A stretch of 64,000 nucleotides of DNA from Muribaculaceae bacterium. GTDB lineage: Bacteria > Bacteroidota > Bacteroidia > Bacteroidales > Muribaculaceae. The position numbers were made by a program, and so were the translations under genes. Positions 7,775 through 15,831 of this stretch are shown in pieces (position 1 is the first letter of the stretch; every line of letters starts with the position of its first letter). Below the pieces are notes generated by a model. That model was not told the origin of the DNA and did no database searches. It saw only the letters and a list, made by a program, of their open reading frames with translations. The DNA lies in NCBI GenBank assembly GCA_017557665.1, contig JAFYYI010000066.1, positions 1 through 64,000 of the forward strand, written 5' to 3'.

Positions 7775-9525
7775 TCTTAGTTTTTGGTGGAACGACTGAG
7801 GGCCGCGTGGCGGCTAAGGTGCTCGAGGAATCGGGTGCCAACTACTGCTATTCCACCCGTAGCGATACACAGGACATCCAACTCGTGCATGGCCACCACA
7901 TTACCGGTGCGATGGAAGTGCCCGAGATGGTCGCTTTCTGCCAAGGGCATGACATTCGCCTAATCGTTGATGCCGCCCATCCGTTTGCCGTCAATCTGCA
8001 CCGCAATGTCATGGATCTTGCTGGACACATCGGGGTGCCTGTCATCCGCTATGACCGCATCTATCCGCCCCATGACGAGGATATGGTCTGGTGCAGGGAC
8101 TATGATGATGCCATCACCCAATTGGAAGCGCACGGCGTTCATCGCCTGTTGGCGCTCACGGGAGTTAACACCATCACGAAACTACGTGATTTCTGGCATG
8201 AGCATGAATGTTGGTTCCGCATCCTGAATCGTAACGAATCGATGGTAGGAGCACAAAAAGCAAGTTTTCCTAGCGACCACCTCGTTTATTACGAGAAAGA
8301 TGATACCTCGGCGCTGATTGAACGACTGAAGCCTCAAGCTATCATCACTAAGGAAAGCGGCCTGAGCGGCGGCTTTGATCAAAAAGTCAAGGCAGCTCGA
8401 CAAGCTGGAATCAAAATCTTTGTCGTGGAACGGCCTGAATATCCTACTGCAGATGGGGTGACCGTCCATCACGTCAATGGACCTCATGGCCTGCGACGCA
8501 TGGTGGAGAAACTGCTGCCCGAGTTTTATCCCCTGCACAGCGGCTTGACCACAGGCACCTGCGCCACGACAGCAGCTATTGCCGCAACGATACACATGAA
8601 AACGGGTGAAACACCATCTTCGGTACCTGTCATCTTGCCCAATGGCGAGACTATTGAGGTCGATGTCACCTATGGTGACGGCTATGCAGCCGTATTCAAG
8701 CAGGCTGGTGATGACCCCGACGTGACCAACGGTATTGAGATTCGCGCTCATGTCGAACCCAGCGACCATTTTGAGATATTTGGCGGCGAGGGCGTTGGCC
8801 AATTTACGTTGCCTGGCTTTGACTTTCCCCCTGGTGAGCCGGCCATTAACAAGGCTCCAAGACAGATGATGCGCGACAACATCAAGCAGAATGTCAGTAT
8901 TACCATCAGTGTGCCGCAAGGTGCCGAAACTGCCCGTCGCACCTTCAATCCACGCTTGGGCATTGAGGGTGGCATCAGCATCATCGGCGTGTCGGGCATT
9001 GTCAAGCCCTTCAGCGAGGAGGCTTTTGTAGCGAGCATCCGTAAGTGTATGCAAGTGGCCAAAGCTTCGGGCAGCAACCGTGTAGTCATCAATAGCGGCG
9101 GCAAGAGTGAACGCTTTGTAAAAGCACAATATCCCGACCTGCCGCAACAGGCTTTTGTGGAATATGGGAATTATATTGGCGAGACATTGGCCATCGCTAA
9201 CGAACTCGACATCAGCAACATCACCATGGGCGTGATGCTGGGCAAGGCAGTAAAACTCGCTGCCGGCAATCTCGACACCCACAGCCGCCACACGACGATG
9301 GATAAAGACTTCGTGATGACGATGCTTCACGAAGCGGGCATTGACATTGACATCAGTGATCTCACCCTCGCCCGTGAACTGTGGGAACGCATCCCTACCG
9401 ACAAGCTTCAGAAATTCGCCACCGTTGTCATCAACCACTGCTCATGTCACTGTGCTCCGCTGCTCCCCAACGGCAATCTTACCATCCTCTTAATCGATGA
9501 TAATGGGAAGATTTATTACTCGTAG
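7771..9525 (+). CDS. cobK-cbiD: CobK-CbiD fusion: precorrin-6A reductase / cobalt-precorrin-5B C1-methyltransferase
   Basis: The 584-residue fusion has CobK/CbiJ reductase at residues 1 to about 245 (ILVFGGTTEGR at 2-12, DAAHPFA at 67-73, KESGLSGGFDQK at 194-205). CbiD runs from about 256 (HSGLTTGTCATTAA at 256-269) to the end, which is Cys/His-rich (NHCSCHCAP). CbiD methylates C1 and CobK reduces the product, so again two adjacent steps are joined with the later enzyme at the N-terminus. It starts within the previous stop codon. It is convergent with btuC and overlaps its 3' end by 10 bp, leaving no room for a terminator between them. Confidence 0.92.
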   Translation: MILVFGGTTEGRVAAKVLEESGANYCYSTRSDTQDIQLVHGHHITGAMEVPEMVAFCQGHDIRLIVDAAHPFAVNLHRNVMDLAGHIGVPVIRYDRIYPPHDEDMVWCRDYDDAITQLEAHGVHRLLALTGVNTITKLRDFWHEHECWFRILNRNESMVGAQKASFPSDHLVYYEKDDTSALIERLKPQAIITKESGLSGGFDQKVKAARQAGIKIFVVERPEYPTADGVTVHHVNGPHGLRRMVEKLLPEFYPLHSGLTTGTCATTAAIAATIHMKTGETPSSVPVILPNGETIEVDVTYGDGYAAVFKQAGDDPDVTNGIEIRAHVEPSDHFEIFGGEGVGQFTLPGFDFPPGEPAINKAPRQMMRDNIKQNVSITISVPQGAETARRTFNPRLGIEGGISIIGVSGIVKPFSEEAFVASIRKCMQVAKASGSNRVVINSGGKSERFVKAQYPDLPQQAFVEYGNYIGETLAIANELDISNITMGVMLGKAVKLAAGNLDTHSRHTTMDKDFVMTMLHEAGIDIDISDLTLARELWERIPTDKLQKFATVVINHCSCHCAPLLPNGNLTILLIDDNGKIYYS

Positions 9526-10547
9526 GAGGTTTTGCGGCGGCGATAGAGGACGTAGATGATGATAGGGGCGCCGATGAGGGCGGTGACGCTGTTGACGGGC
9601 ATAGCACCTTCGAAGCCAGGTGCTCGGGCAATCAGATTACAGATTAATGCCAGAGCCGCACCACACAAGGCGGTGGCGGGCATGAGTTTCCAATGGTCGC
9701 TGGTACGGAAGATGCCGCGGGCCAGATGGGGCACGGCCATACCGATGAACATGATGGGACCGCAATAGGCGGTGACGATAGCGACCAATGTGCCTGAGCA
9801 AATGATGATCCAAGTGCGGGCGCGCTTCACGTTAACGCCCAAATTGGCGGCATAGCGGTCACCCAGCAGCATGGCATTCAGGGGCTTTACTAACAAGAAA
9901 CTCAACGGTAGCAGAATGCACATGAGCACGACAAAAAGAATCATCTGGTCACCCGACACGCGAGAGAACGAGCCAAGTCCCCACACCACAAAAGCCTTAA
10001 CGTCTTCCTCGGGACTGAGGAATTTTAAAACGCCGATAATGGCTGTGGCCAAATAGCCGATCATCACACCGATGATCAACAGGGTGACATTGCCGCGCAC
10101 CTTGCCCGAAATCCACACAATCAGCATCATCACTGCGATGGCACCAATGATAGCGGCAACCGAGACCGCCGCGTCGCCCAGATAGCCCAGCGAACTCAAA
10201 GCCACACCGCCCAACTGTCCAGACAGCAGCACGACAAAGGCAACACCCAGGCTGGCACCATTGGAGATACCCAAAATCGACGGCCCAGCCAGCGGGTTGT
10301 GGAAGATGGTCTGCATCATCAGACCGCTCACGGCCAAACCTGCGCCAGCCACGATGGCGGTGAGCACCTGCGGCAGACGGGAACTGAGGATGATGTTGGT
10401 CCAGATTTCGGAATCGCAGCCCTGGCCGACAAGGATACGACAGATGTCGCCCACCGGAATCTTAACAGATCCGATGAACAGGTTGACAATCATCATCACA
10501 ACGATTGCCACCACAAGGGCCAACATCAAAGGCAACGTTCTTCTCAT
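9516..10547 (-). CDS. btuC: FecCD/BtuC-type ABC transporter permease, probable B12 importer
   Basis: The 343-residue, very hydrophobic protein has the FecCD permease pattern, including HNPLAGPSILGISNGAS near residue 89 and repeated transmembrane helices to the C-terminus. Members import vitamin B12, haem or Fe-siderophores across the inner membrane together with a periplasmic or lipoprotein binder and an ATPase. Placement within the cobalamin cluster and directly after a BtuF-like binder makes corrinoid the likely substrate. No ATP-binding subunit gene follows: the next gene downstream is convergent cobK-cbiD. It is transcribed with the binder at 10649, 101 nt upstream. Confidence 0.85.
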   Translation of the reverse strand: MRRTLPLMLALVVAIVVMMIVNLFIGSVKIPVGDICRILVGQGCDSEIWTNIILSSRLPQVLTAIVAGAGLAVSGLMMQTIFHNPLAGPSILGISNGASLGVAFVVLLSGQLGGVALSSLGYLGDAAVSVAAIIGAIAVMMLIVWISGKVRGNVTLLIIGVMIGYLATAIIGVLKFLSPEEDVKAFVVWGLGSFSRVSGDQMILFVVLMCILLPLSFLLVKPLNAMLLGDRYAANLGVNVKRARTWIIICSGTLVAIVTAYCGPIMFIGMAVPHLARGIFRTSDHWKLMPATALCGAALALICNLIARAPGFEGAMPVNSVTALIGAPIIIYVLYRRRKTSYE

Positions 10548-10648
10548 ATCAAAAAGGAAAACAATCAGTACAATAAATACAAAAATTGATTACCGATATC
10601 TCTCATTGTACTTGTTGTATTTATTGTTGTTTTTTTAGTTGTTGCAGT

Positions 10649-11761
10649 TTATTTAAGCAGGCGGTAGAAGGTGGGTTGGTAGTCTTTCTCCACCAATTCG
10701 GGATGGAAGATGGCGACAAAGTCCTTCAGCAGCACATCGGGCTTGACAGGTGCAATCTCATAATAGGGTGTCTGCTTCATGTTGCAGTAGATGACCTTTT
10801 TCTCATTGAAAGCCTTAAACATCTCGTTGCGAGGCTCACTGGCCTTTAGCGCCTCGTAAGAGAAATCTCCCTGATAGCTGTTGAGGATGCGCCAATAGTC
10901 GGCGTTGGCCGACAGGGCATACATCTTTTCAAACTCCAGGTCTTCGCCCGAGGTCTCGTCATCGTTGATGACATAGTCGGCCCCAGCGTCGCGGAAAATT
11001 TGGGCCAGATAGTTCTTGCCGCCCACTGCATGCCAGTTGCCATAGTGCATCTCACCGCTGGTGACGGTGGGACGTTGCTCGACCTTGGCGGCCTTCTCTT
11101 TCAATTCGTTGTAACGGCTCTCAATGCCAGCAAAAATCTCGGCAGCCTCTTTTTCCTTACCAATGAACATGCCAATGAACTTAATCCATTCGGCTTGTCC
11201 CAGTGGGTCAAGTTCTTTGTAGCCCAGGTGGGGCACGAGCGTGATGCCGATTTCCTTGATGGCATCATAGCCACCGCGCTTGGACGGCGAGATGAAGATG
11301 ACGTCAGGATTGGCGGCCATGACCACCTCGGGGTCAAACTCACCTTCCATACCAATCTTGACAATGCGGCCGTCCTTGACACGCGCCTTGATATCCTCGT
11401 TGAAAAGGTTCTTGGTGCCGGTGATGCCCTTGACCACGTCGTGGGCATCCAGAATAGTGAAATTGGACAGTTGCAGCGAGGTCATGCAGATGGTGCTCTT
11501 GATGGGAACCTTGACCTTGACATAGCCTTCAGGAACCGCCACATCGGCATCATGAACAAGTGCAAAATGGTCTTTCTTGCCCACGTCAACCAGCCGTACG
11601 TCGGCCGAGTCACGAACACTGAATCCTGTAGCATACTTCACGGTCACTTCTTCCATCGAATCGGTGCCCGATTTCGACTGCTTTTCACCCTGTGAAGAAC
11701 AAGCGCAAAACAGCACCAATACTGCAATTAATCCAAAAAATTTCTTCATTTTTTTATTCAT
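10649..11761 (-). CDS. btuF: Periplasmic-binding lipoprotein, probable corrinoid binder (BtuF-like)
   Basis: The 370-residue protein has a lipoprotein signal (Cys at about residue 21 in FCACSSQ), so it is probably tethered to a membrane, followed by a PF01497-type substrate-binding fold. Recognisable parts are the central AANPDVIFISPS stretch and a long helix linking two lobes. These proteins bind corrinoids or Fe chelates and feed a FecCD permease, here the gene at 9516. TACCTTTG on the minus strand at 11775-11782 is its promoter, 13 nt before the ATG. The substrate is inferred from the neighbours only. Confidence 0.8.
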   Translation of the reverse strand: MNKKMKKFFGLIAVLVLFCACSSQGEKQSKSGTDSMEEVTVKYATGFSVRDSADVRLVDVGKKDHFALVHDADVAVPEGYVKVKVPIKSTICMTSLQLSNFTILDAHDVVKGITGTKNLFNEDIKARVKDGRIVKIGMEGEFDPEVVMAANPDVIFISPSKRGGYDAIKEIGITLVPHLGYKELDPLGQAEWIKFIGMFIGKEKEAAEIFAGIESRYNELKEKAAKVEQRPTVTSGEMHYGNWHAVGGKNYLAQIFRDAGADYVINDDETSGEDLEFEKMYALSANADYWRILNSYQGDFSYEALKASEPRNEMFKAFNEKKVIYCNMKQTPYYEIAPVKPDVLLKDFVAIFHPELVEKDYQPTFYRLLK

Positions 11762-11774
11762 CTGATTTATGCTA

Positions 11775-11782
11775 CAAAGGTA
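11775..11782 (-). promoter_or_regulatory. -7 element of btuF-btuC
   Basis: TACCTTTG on the minus strand, with a very short leader to the ATG at 11761. Between it and the divergent cobS promoter at 11861 lies a heptamer repeat block. Confidence 0.6.
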
Positions 11783-11820
11783 CTACTTTTTAATGACCAA
11801 GCCGCACAAAAACCACCAAA

Positions 11821-11855
11821 AAAACTAGGAACTAGGTACTAGAAACCAGAAACTT
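11821..11855 (+). repeat. Heptanucleotide array upstream of cobS
   Basis: Five 7-nt units of the ACTAGGA/ACTAGAA type in perfect period occupy the region just upstream of the cobS -7 element, that is, the spacer where its -33 element should lie. Related arrays occur at 12649, 13764, 18813 and 58466. Confidence 0.7.
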
Positions 11856-11860
11856 CTTTG

Positions 11861-11868
11861 TACCTTTG
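11861..11868 (+). promoter_or_regulatory. -7 element of the cobS-cobC-cobU-cobT operon
   Basis: TACCTTTG ends 5 nt before the cobS ATG at 11873, which predicts a leaderless or nearly leaderless transcript. Confidence 0.6.
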
Positions 11869-11872
11869 CGCT

Positions 11873-12649
11873 ATGGAAGAAACAGCAGTTAAAACGAGAT
11901 GGTTTGACAACATTTGGGCGGCGTTGATTTTTTTCACCCGCTTGCCTTTTTGGCGTCTCCATCAGCCTCCACAGGCAAGTTACAAGACGGTCGTGGAGTT
12001 CTGGCCGTTGACGGGTTGGCTCACGGGTGGCGCGATGGCTGCGACACTCTACTTCGGCAGCATGGTATTACCTCATGCCGTAGCCGTGATTGCCGCTATC
12101 GCCGTGCGCTTGCTGATTACAGGAGCCTTGCACGAGGACGGGCTTGCCGACTTCATGGACGGATTCGGCGGCGGTGGTAACCGTGAGCGCATCCTCGCCA
12201 TCATGAAGGATTCCCATATCGGCACCTATGGCGTGCTGGGGCTTATCATCTACATGCTGCTGCTCGGCACAACGCTTTACAGCATGCCTGTGGCCGTTGC
12301 AGCGCTCACCATTCTGGCGGCCGATCCGTTCTCCAAGATGGTCACTAGTCAACTTGTGTCGATGCTCCCCTACGCTCGCCGTGAGGACGAGGCCAAGAAT
12401 AAAACCATCTATCGCAAGCCCACGCTGGCCGCCGGATTGAGTCTGACCGTTCAGGGGCTGTTGCCGATGGCCTTAATGATTTGGCTGACGGATGTCCCAT
12501 GGTATCTGGTGATTGCAATCCCTCCCGTGGTGATGTATTTCCTGTACCTGCTCATCCTTCGCAAGATTCACGGCTACACGGGCGACTGCTGTGGTGCCGT
12601 GTGCCTGCTGGTGGAACTGGCAGTATATCTGGTTGCCTGCGCGCAATAG
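11873..12649 (+). CDS. cobS: CobS: adenosylcobinamide-GDP ribazoletransferase
   Basis: The 258-residue integral membrane enzyme joins alpha-ribazole to adenosylcobinamide-GDP, the last assembly step of cobalamin. The family motifs GALHEDGLADFMDGFGGGG (about 84-102, acidic Mg-binding residues) and MKDSHIGTYG are present, along with several hydrophobic helices and a C-terminal RKIHGYTGDCCGA motif. The ATG at 11858 is part of the promoter, so the start is 11873. It is first in a four-gene operon. Its TAG stop is the first element of the heptamer repeat block that fills the whole spacer to cobC. Confidence 0.93.
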   Translation: MEETAVKTRWFDNIWAALIFFTRLPFWRLHQPPQASYKTVVEFWPLTGWLTGGAMAATLYFGSMVLPHAVAVIAAIAVRLLITGALHEDGLADFMDGFGGGGNRERILAIMKDSHIGTYGVLGLIIYMLLLGTTLYSMPVAVAALTILAADPFSKMVTSQLVSMLPYARREDEAKNKTIYRKPTLAAGLSLTVQGLLPMALMIWLTDVPWYLVIAIPPVVMYFLYLLILRKIHGYTGDCCGAVCLLVELAVYLVACAQ

Positions 12650-12725
12650 TTAACAGTGAACAGTTAACAGTTAATGGACTAGGGACTAAAAACTAGGGAC
12701 TAGGGACTAAAAACTAAAAACTAAT
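12649..12725 (+). repeat. Eleven-unit heptanucleotide array filling the cobS-cobC spacer
   Basis: Eleven consecutive 7-nt units run in exact register from the last base of the cobS stop codon to 2 nt before the cobC ATG. The first four are of the GTTAACA/GTGAACA type and the rest of the GACTAGG/AACTAAA type. No other sequence is present in the spacer, so cobC has no ribosome-binding site other than the A-rich repeat end. Confidence 0.85.
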
Positions 12726-12727
12726 AA

Positions 12728-13258
12728 ATGAATATCATTTTAATTAGACATACCAGCGTTGATGTACCCAAGGGGACGTGCTACGGACAAACCGATGTGC
12801 CCGTTCGTGATACCTTTGAGCAAGAGGCCGAGATGACCCGCCAGTCTTTGGAGCAGTTTCTGCCTTTTGACAAGGTATTCTCCTCGCCGTTGACCCGTGC
12901 CCGCAAACTCGCAGCCTATTGCGGTTACCCCGATGCCGAGACCGATGACCGCCTGCTGGAGATGAATATGGGCGATTGGGAAATGCAGCTGTATGACGAA
13001 ATCCAGGACCCGCATCTGCAGGAATGGTATGACGATTACATCAACCAGCCCACGACAGGCGGTGAGAGTTTCTGGCAACAATACCAACGCGTTGCGGACT
13101 TCCTTGACGAACTCAAGGGCAAACCCTATCGGAGCGTGGCCATTTTTGCCCATGCCGGTGTTCTCATCAGCGCTGGCATTCATGCCGGACTCTATTCCTG
13201 GAATAATGCTTGGAAGAATCTCACAGACTATGGGGATTTCATTGTAATTAAAGATTAA
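12728..13258 (+). CDS. cobC: CobC: alpha-ribazole phosphatase (histidine phosphatase family)
   Basis: The 176-residue phosphoglycerate-mutase-like enzyme has the catalytic RHT motif at residues 7-9, a conserved SSPLTRARK stretch (about 52-60) and the second histidine in IFAHAGVL near residue 139. It removes the 5'-phosphate from alpha-ribazole phosphate or adenosylcobalamin phosphate in nucleotide-loop assembly. It sits between cobS and cobU, with only one base between its stop and the cobU start. The family is broad, but the context makes this role convincing. Confidence 0.88.
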   Translation: MNIILIRHTSVDVPKGTCYGQTDVPVRDTFEQEAEMTRQSLEQFLPFDKVFSSPLTRARKLAAYCGYPDAETDDRLLEMNMGDWEMQLYDEIQDPHLQEWYDDYINQPTTGGESFWQQYQRVADFLDELKGKPYRSVAIFAHAGVLISAGIHAGLYSWNNAWKNLTDYGDFIVIKD

Positions 13259-13259
13259 C

Positions 13260-13775
13260 ATGAAAAAAATCATATTGATAACTGGTGGACAACGCTCGGG
13301 CAAGAGCAGCTATGCCGAGAAATTGGCGTTGAACCTGGCCCCCAATCCTGTGTATGTGGCAACGGCCCACGTGTGGGACGAGGAGTTCCGTGAGCGTGTG
13401 CGCCGTCATCAGGAGCGCCGTGGACCACAATGGACCAACATCGAGGAAGAAAAATTCTTGAGCCGTCATGACCTGACTGGCCGCGTGGCGGTCATCGACT
13501 GTGTGACGTTGTGGCTAACCAATTTCTTCTTCGAGAATCAAAATCAAGACACACAGCAAGTTTTAGATATGGTCAAGGAGGAATTTGACCATTTCACAGC
13601 ACAAGACGCGACCTTTATCTTCGTGACCAACGAAATCGGCAGTGGCGGTGTGAGTGTGGATGCCGTGCAACGACGCTTCACTGACCTGCAAGGCTGGATG
13701 AACCAGTACATCGCCAACCGCGCCGACGAAGTCGTCCTCATGGTATCAGGCATCCCGGTAACAGTTAAAAGTTAA
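13260..13775 (+). CDS. cobU: CobU: adenosylcobinamide kinase / adenosylcobinamide-phosphate guanylyltransferase
   Basis: The 171-residue protein has a P-loop GGQRSGKSS at 9-17, the RVRRHQERR region with the histidine that is guanylylated, DCVTLWLTN (about 80-88) and a TNEIGSGGVS motif. It phosphorylates and GMP-activates adenosylcobinamide, so it also supports salvage of cobinamide. The last five codons (VTVKS) and the TAA stop lie inside a run of GTTAACA-type heptamers, so the repeat has replaced or redefined the natural 3' end. The catalytic core is intact, so activity is expected. Confidence 0.92.
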   Translation: MKKIILITGGQRSGKSSYAEKLALNLAPNPVYVATAHVWDEEFRERVRRHQERRGPQWTNIEEEKFLSRHDLTGRVAVIDCVTLWLTNFFFENQNQDTQQVLDMVKEEFDHFTAQDATFIFVTNEIGSGGVSVDAVQRRFTDLQGWMNQYIANRADEVVLMVSGIPVTVKS

Positions 13776-13862
13776 CAGTGAACAGTGAATAGTTCTAGAG
13801 CATCTAGAAAATCTAGAATATCTAGAAACTAGGGACTAAAAACTAAAAACTAGAAACTAAAA
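13764..13862 (+). repeat. Mixed heptamer/nonamer tandem repeat between cobU and cobT
   Basis: Four 7-nt GTTAACA/GTGAACA units (13764-13791) start inside the cobU coding end. They are followed by four 9-nt units of the TCTAGAAAA type (13794-13829) and then five 7-nt ACTAAAA/ACTAGGG units (13828-13862), ending two bases before the cobT ATG. The entire spacer is repeat. The switch of period from 7 to 9 and back, with a shared CTAGA core, suggests slippage-driven growth. Confidence 0.85.
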
Positions 13863-13864
13863 AA

Positions 13865-14908
13865 ATGAAACAATTCAACATACAACACACCGATAAGTCA
13901 ATGGCTGATGCCATACAGCAGAAAATCGACCACTTGAACAAACCCAAAGGCTCACTGGGTCGCTTGGAGGAACTTGCCTTGCAAATATGCCTCATTCAGC
14001 AGACCTTGACACCCAGCCTCAACCATCCCAGCCACCTATTGCTAGGCGGTGACCACCGCATCGAGCGCGAGGGCGTGAGTGTCTCGCCACGCGAAGTAAC
14101 CTGGCAGCAGATGATTAACTTCACCCGTGGCGGCGGTGGCGTGAACATGTTCTGCCGCCAACATGGCTTCAAGTTGCGCATCGTGGACACCGGTGTGGAC
14201 TATGACCTTAGCCATGTAGAGGGCATCATCGACCGCAAAATAGCCCGTGGCACCCGCAATTTCCTACATGAGCCTGCTATGAGCCAGGAAGAGTTTGACC
14301 GCGCTATCCAGATTGGGTGCGACCTGGTGGATGACTGTATCGCCGAGGGGTGCCAAGTGCTGTGCATCGGAGAAATGGGCATTGCCAACACCTCTCCGTC
14401 AAGCATTTGGATGAGTTTGTTCGGCAACATTCCCTTGGATGAGTGTATCGGTGCTGGTGCTGGTCTTGACCATCCCGGCATTCAGCACAAGCGCGAAATC
14501 CTCGCCCAAGCGTTAAAGCATTTCAATGAAACAATGGAAAATACGACCGAAAACGCCATCCGTTACTTCGGTGGCTTTGAGATGGTAACAGCCATTGGCG
14601 CGATGCTACGGGGAGCCGAGAAGCACCTTGTTATCCTGGTTGACGGCTTTATCATGACGGCCTGTGCCATCGCCGCCATTCAACTCTACCCCACTGCCCA
14701 GGACTACATGATCTTCACTCATTGTGGTGACGAGAGTGGCCATCGTCGCATGCTCGACATCGTTGGTGCCAAGCCAATTCTTAACCTGGGCCTGCGCCTC
14801 GGTGAAGGAACCGGCGCCCTTTGCGCCTTTCCCATCATCGATTCTGCCGTGAGGATGATCAACGAAATGAACAACTTCGACACCGCTCACATCACCAAAT
14901 ACTTCTAG
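13865..14908 (+). CDS. cobT: CobT: nicotinate-nucleotide-dimethylbenzimidazole phosphoribosyltransferase
   Basis: The 347-residue enzyme transfers phosphoribose from nicotinate mononucleotide to the lower-ligand base, making alpha-ribazole phosphate. Visible family features are DHLNKPKGSLGRLEELA near the N-terminus, a long central region with IGEMGIANTSPSS (about 176-188), and the C-terminal LGLRLGEGTGA holding the catalytic glutamate. It is last in the cobS operon and overlaps the 3' end of convergent cbiB by 4 bp, so there is no terminator between the two convergent operons. Confidence 0.93.
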   Translation: MKQFNIQHTDKSMADAIQQKIDHLNKPKGSLGRLEELALQICLIQQTLTPSLNHPSHLLLGGDHRIEREGVSVSPREVTWQQMINFTRGGGGVNMFCRQHGFKLRIVDTGVDYDLSHVEGIIDRKIARGTRNFLHEPAMSQEEFDRAIQIGCDLVDDCIAEGCQVLCIGEMGIANTSPSSIWMSLFGNIPLDECIGAGAGLDHPGIQHKREILAQALKHFNETMENTTENAIRYFGGFEMVTAIGAMLRGAEKHLVILVDGFIMTACAIAAIQLYPTAQDYMIFTHCGDESGHRRMLDIVGAKPILNLGLRLGEGTGALCAFPIIDSAVRMINEMNNFDTAHITKYF

Positions 14909-15831
14909 AGTAATATTACCGCAACAAGTGTCAGTACGAGCATCAACACCTCGGCGAGGCGGTTGATGCCGACAGAGGTGTGCATATCAGCGGTCGTCAG
15001 TTCACGGTCGTTCTCGCCGATGTAGGGTTTGTCGAACAGTTCACCGAAATAGTAGTGGGGACCGCCGAAACGGCAGTTGAGGATTCCGGCAAGTGCGGCC
15101 TCAGGGTAGCCGCTATTGGGGCTGGCGTGCTTGCGACCGTTTTTCCAAACGAATTTCAGGAGAGACCACTTGCCCGAAGCGAGGACCATCAGCAAGGCAG
15201 TCAGACGGGCGGGGATATAGTTGGCCACGTCATCGATGTGAGCAGCCCAGCAGCCGAAATCCTTGTAGCGTTCGGTGCGGTAGCCTATCATCGAGTCGAG
15301 GGTATTGACCATCTTGTAAGCCAGCATGCCTGGTGTGCCAAGCAATGCAAACCAGAACAGCGGGGCTATCACGCCGTCGCTCAGGTTTTCGGCAAGGGTT
15401 TCAAGAGCGGCAGTGCGGACCTCTTGGCCCGACAGTTGGGAGGTATCGCGCCCTACTATGCGGGCAACCTGCTGACGTCCCTCGTCCAGAGAACGGTCCA
15501 ATGCCAAAAACACCTCGCGCACCTCGCGGATAAGTGTCGTCCCTGCCAAGCAATAGAATATGATGATGGTATCTAGAATCAGCCACAACACCATGTTGGG
15601 TGCCAGCCGTTTTAATCCCCACAGCACAAAAAACACCAGCAGAATAAGGCATATGGCCATGACAGCTCCTTTGGCCATGCGGTGGCTACCCTTATTGAGG
15701 CGATGCTCGCCCCAAGCAATCATCTTGCCAAACCACACGATGGGATGTGGCAACCGCGACGGGTCACCAAACACAAAATCCAGCAACCAGCCAAGCAGCA
15801 GCGGCAAGAGGAGTATTAATGTCTCTTTCAT
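14905..15831 (-). CDS. cbiB: CbiB: adenosylcobinamide-phosphate synthase
   Basis: The 308-residue membrane protein opens with hydrophobic helices and the family motif GWLLDFVFGDPSRLPHP (about 14-30) followed by VWFGKMI. It attaches (R)-1-amino-2-propanol phosphate, made by the product of the upstream cobD gene, to cobyric acid. It is last in the minus-strand operon cobB-pduO-cobQ-cobD-cbiB, and its ATG overlaps the cobD stop by 4 nt. Naming differs between organisms: the Pseudomonas denitrificans name for this enzyme is CobD. Confidence 0.92.
   Translation of the reverse strand: MKETLILLLPLLLGWLLDFVFGDPSRLPHPIVWFGKMIAWGEHRLNKGSHRMAKGAVMAICLILLVFFVLWGLKRLAPNMVLWLILDTIIIFYCLAGTTLIREVREVFLALDRSLDEGRQQVARIVGRDTSQLSGQEVRTAALETLAENLSDGVIAPLFWFALLGTPGMLAYKMVNTLDSMIGYRTERYKDFGCWAAHIDDVANYIPARLTALLMVLASGKWSLLKFVWKNGRKHASPNSGYPEAALAGILNCRFGGPHYYFGELFDKPYIGENDRELTTADMHTSVGINRLAEVLMLVLTLVAVILL

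Noticed and set aside
8182..9438. 418-codon open frame on the minus strand
   Set aside because: Antisense to cobK-cbiD, where both family domains are intact. No recognisable motif in the antisense product.
12649..13862. CRISPR array
   Set aside because: The repeats are 7-9 nt and directly adjacent, without spacers.
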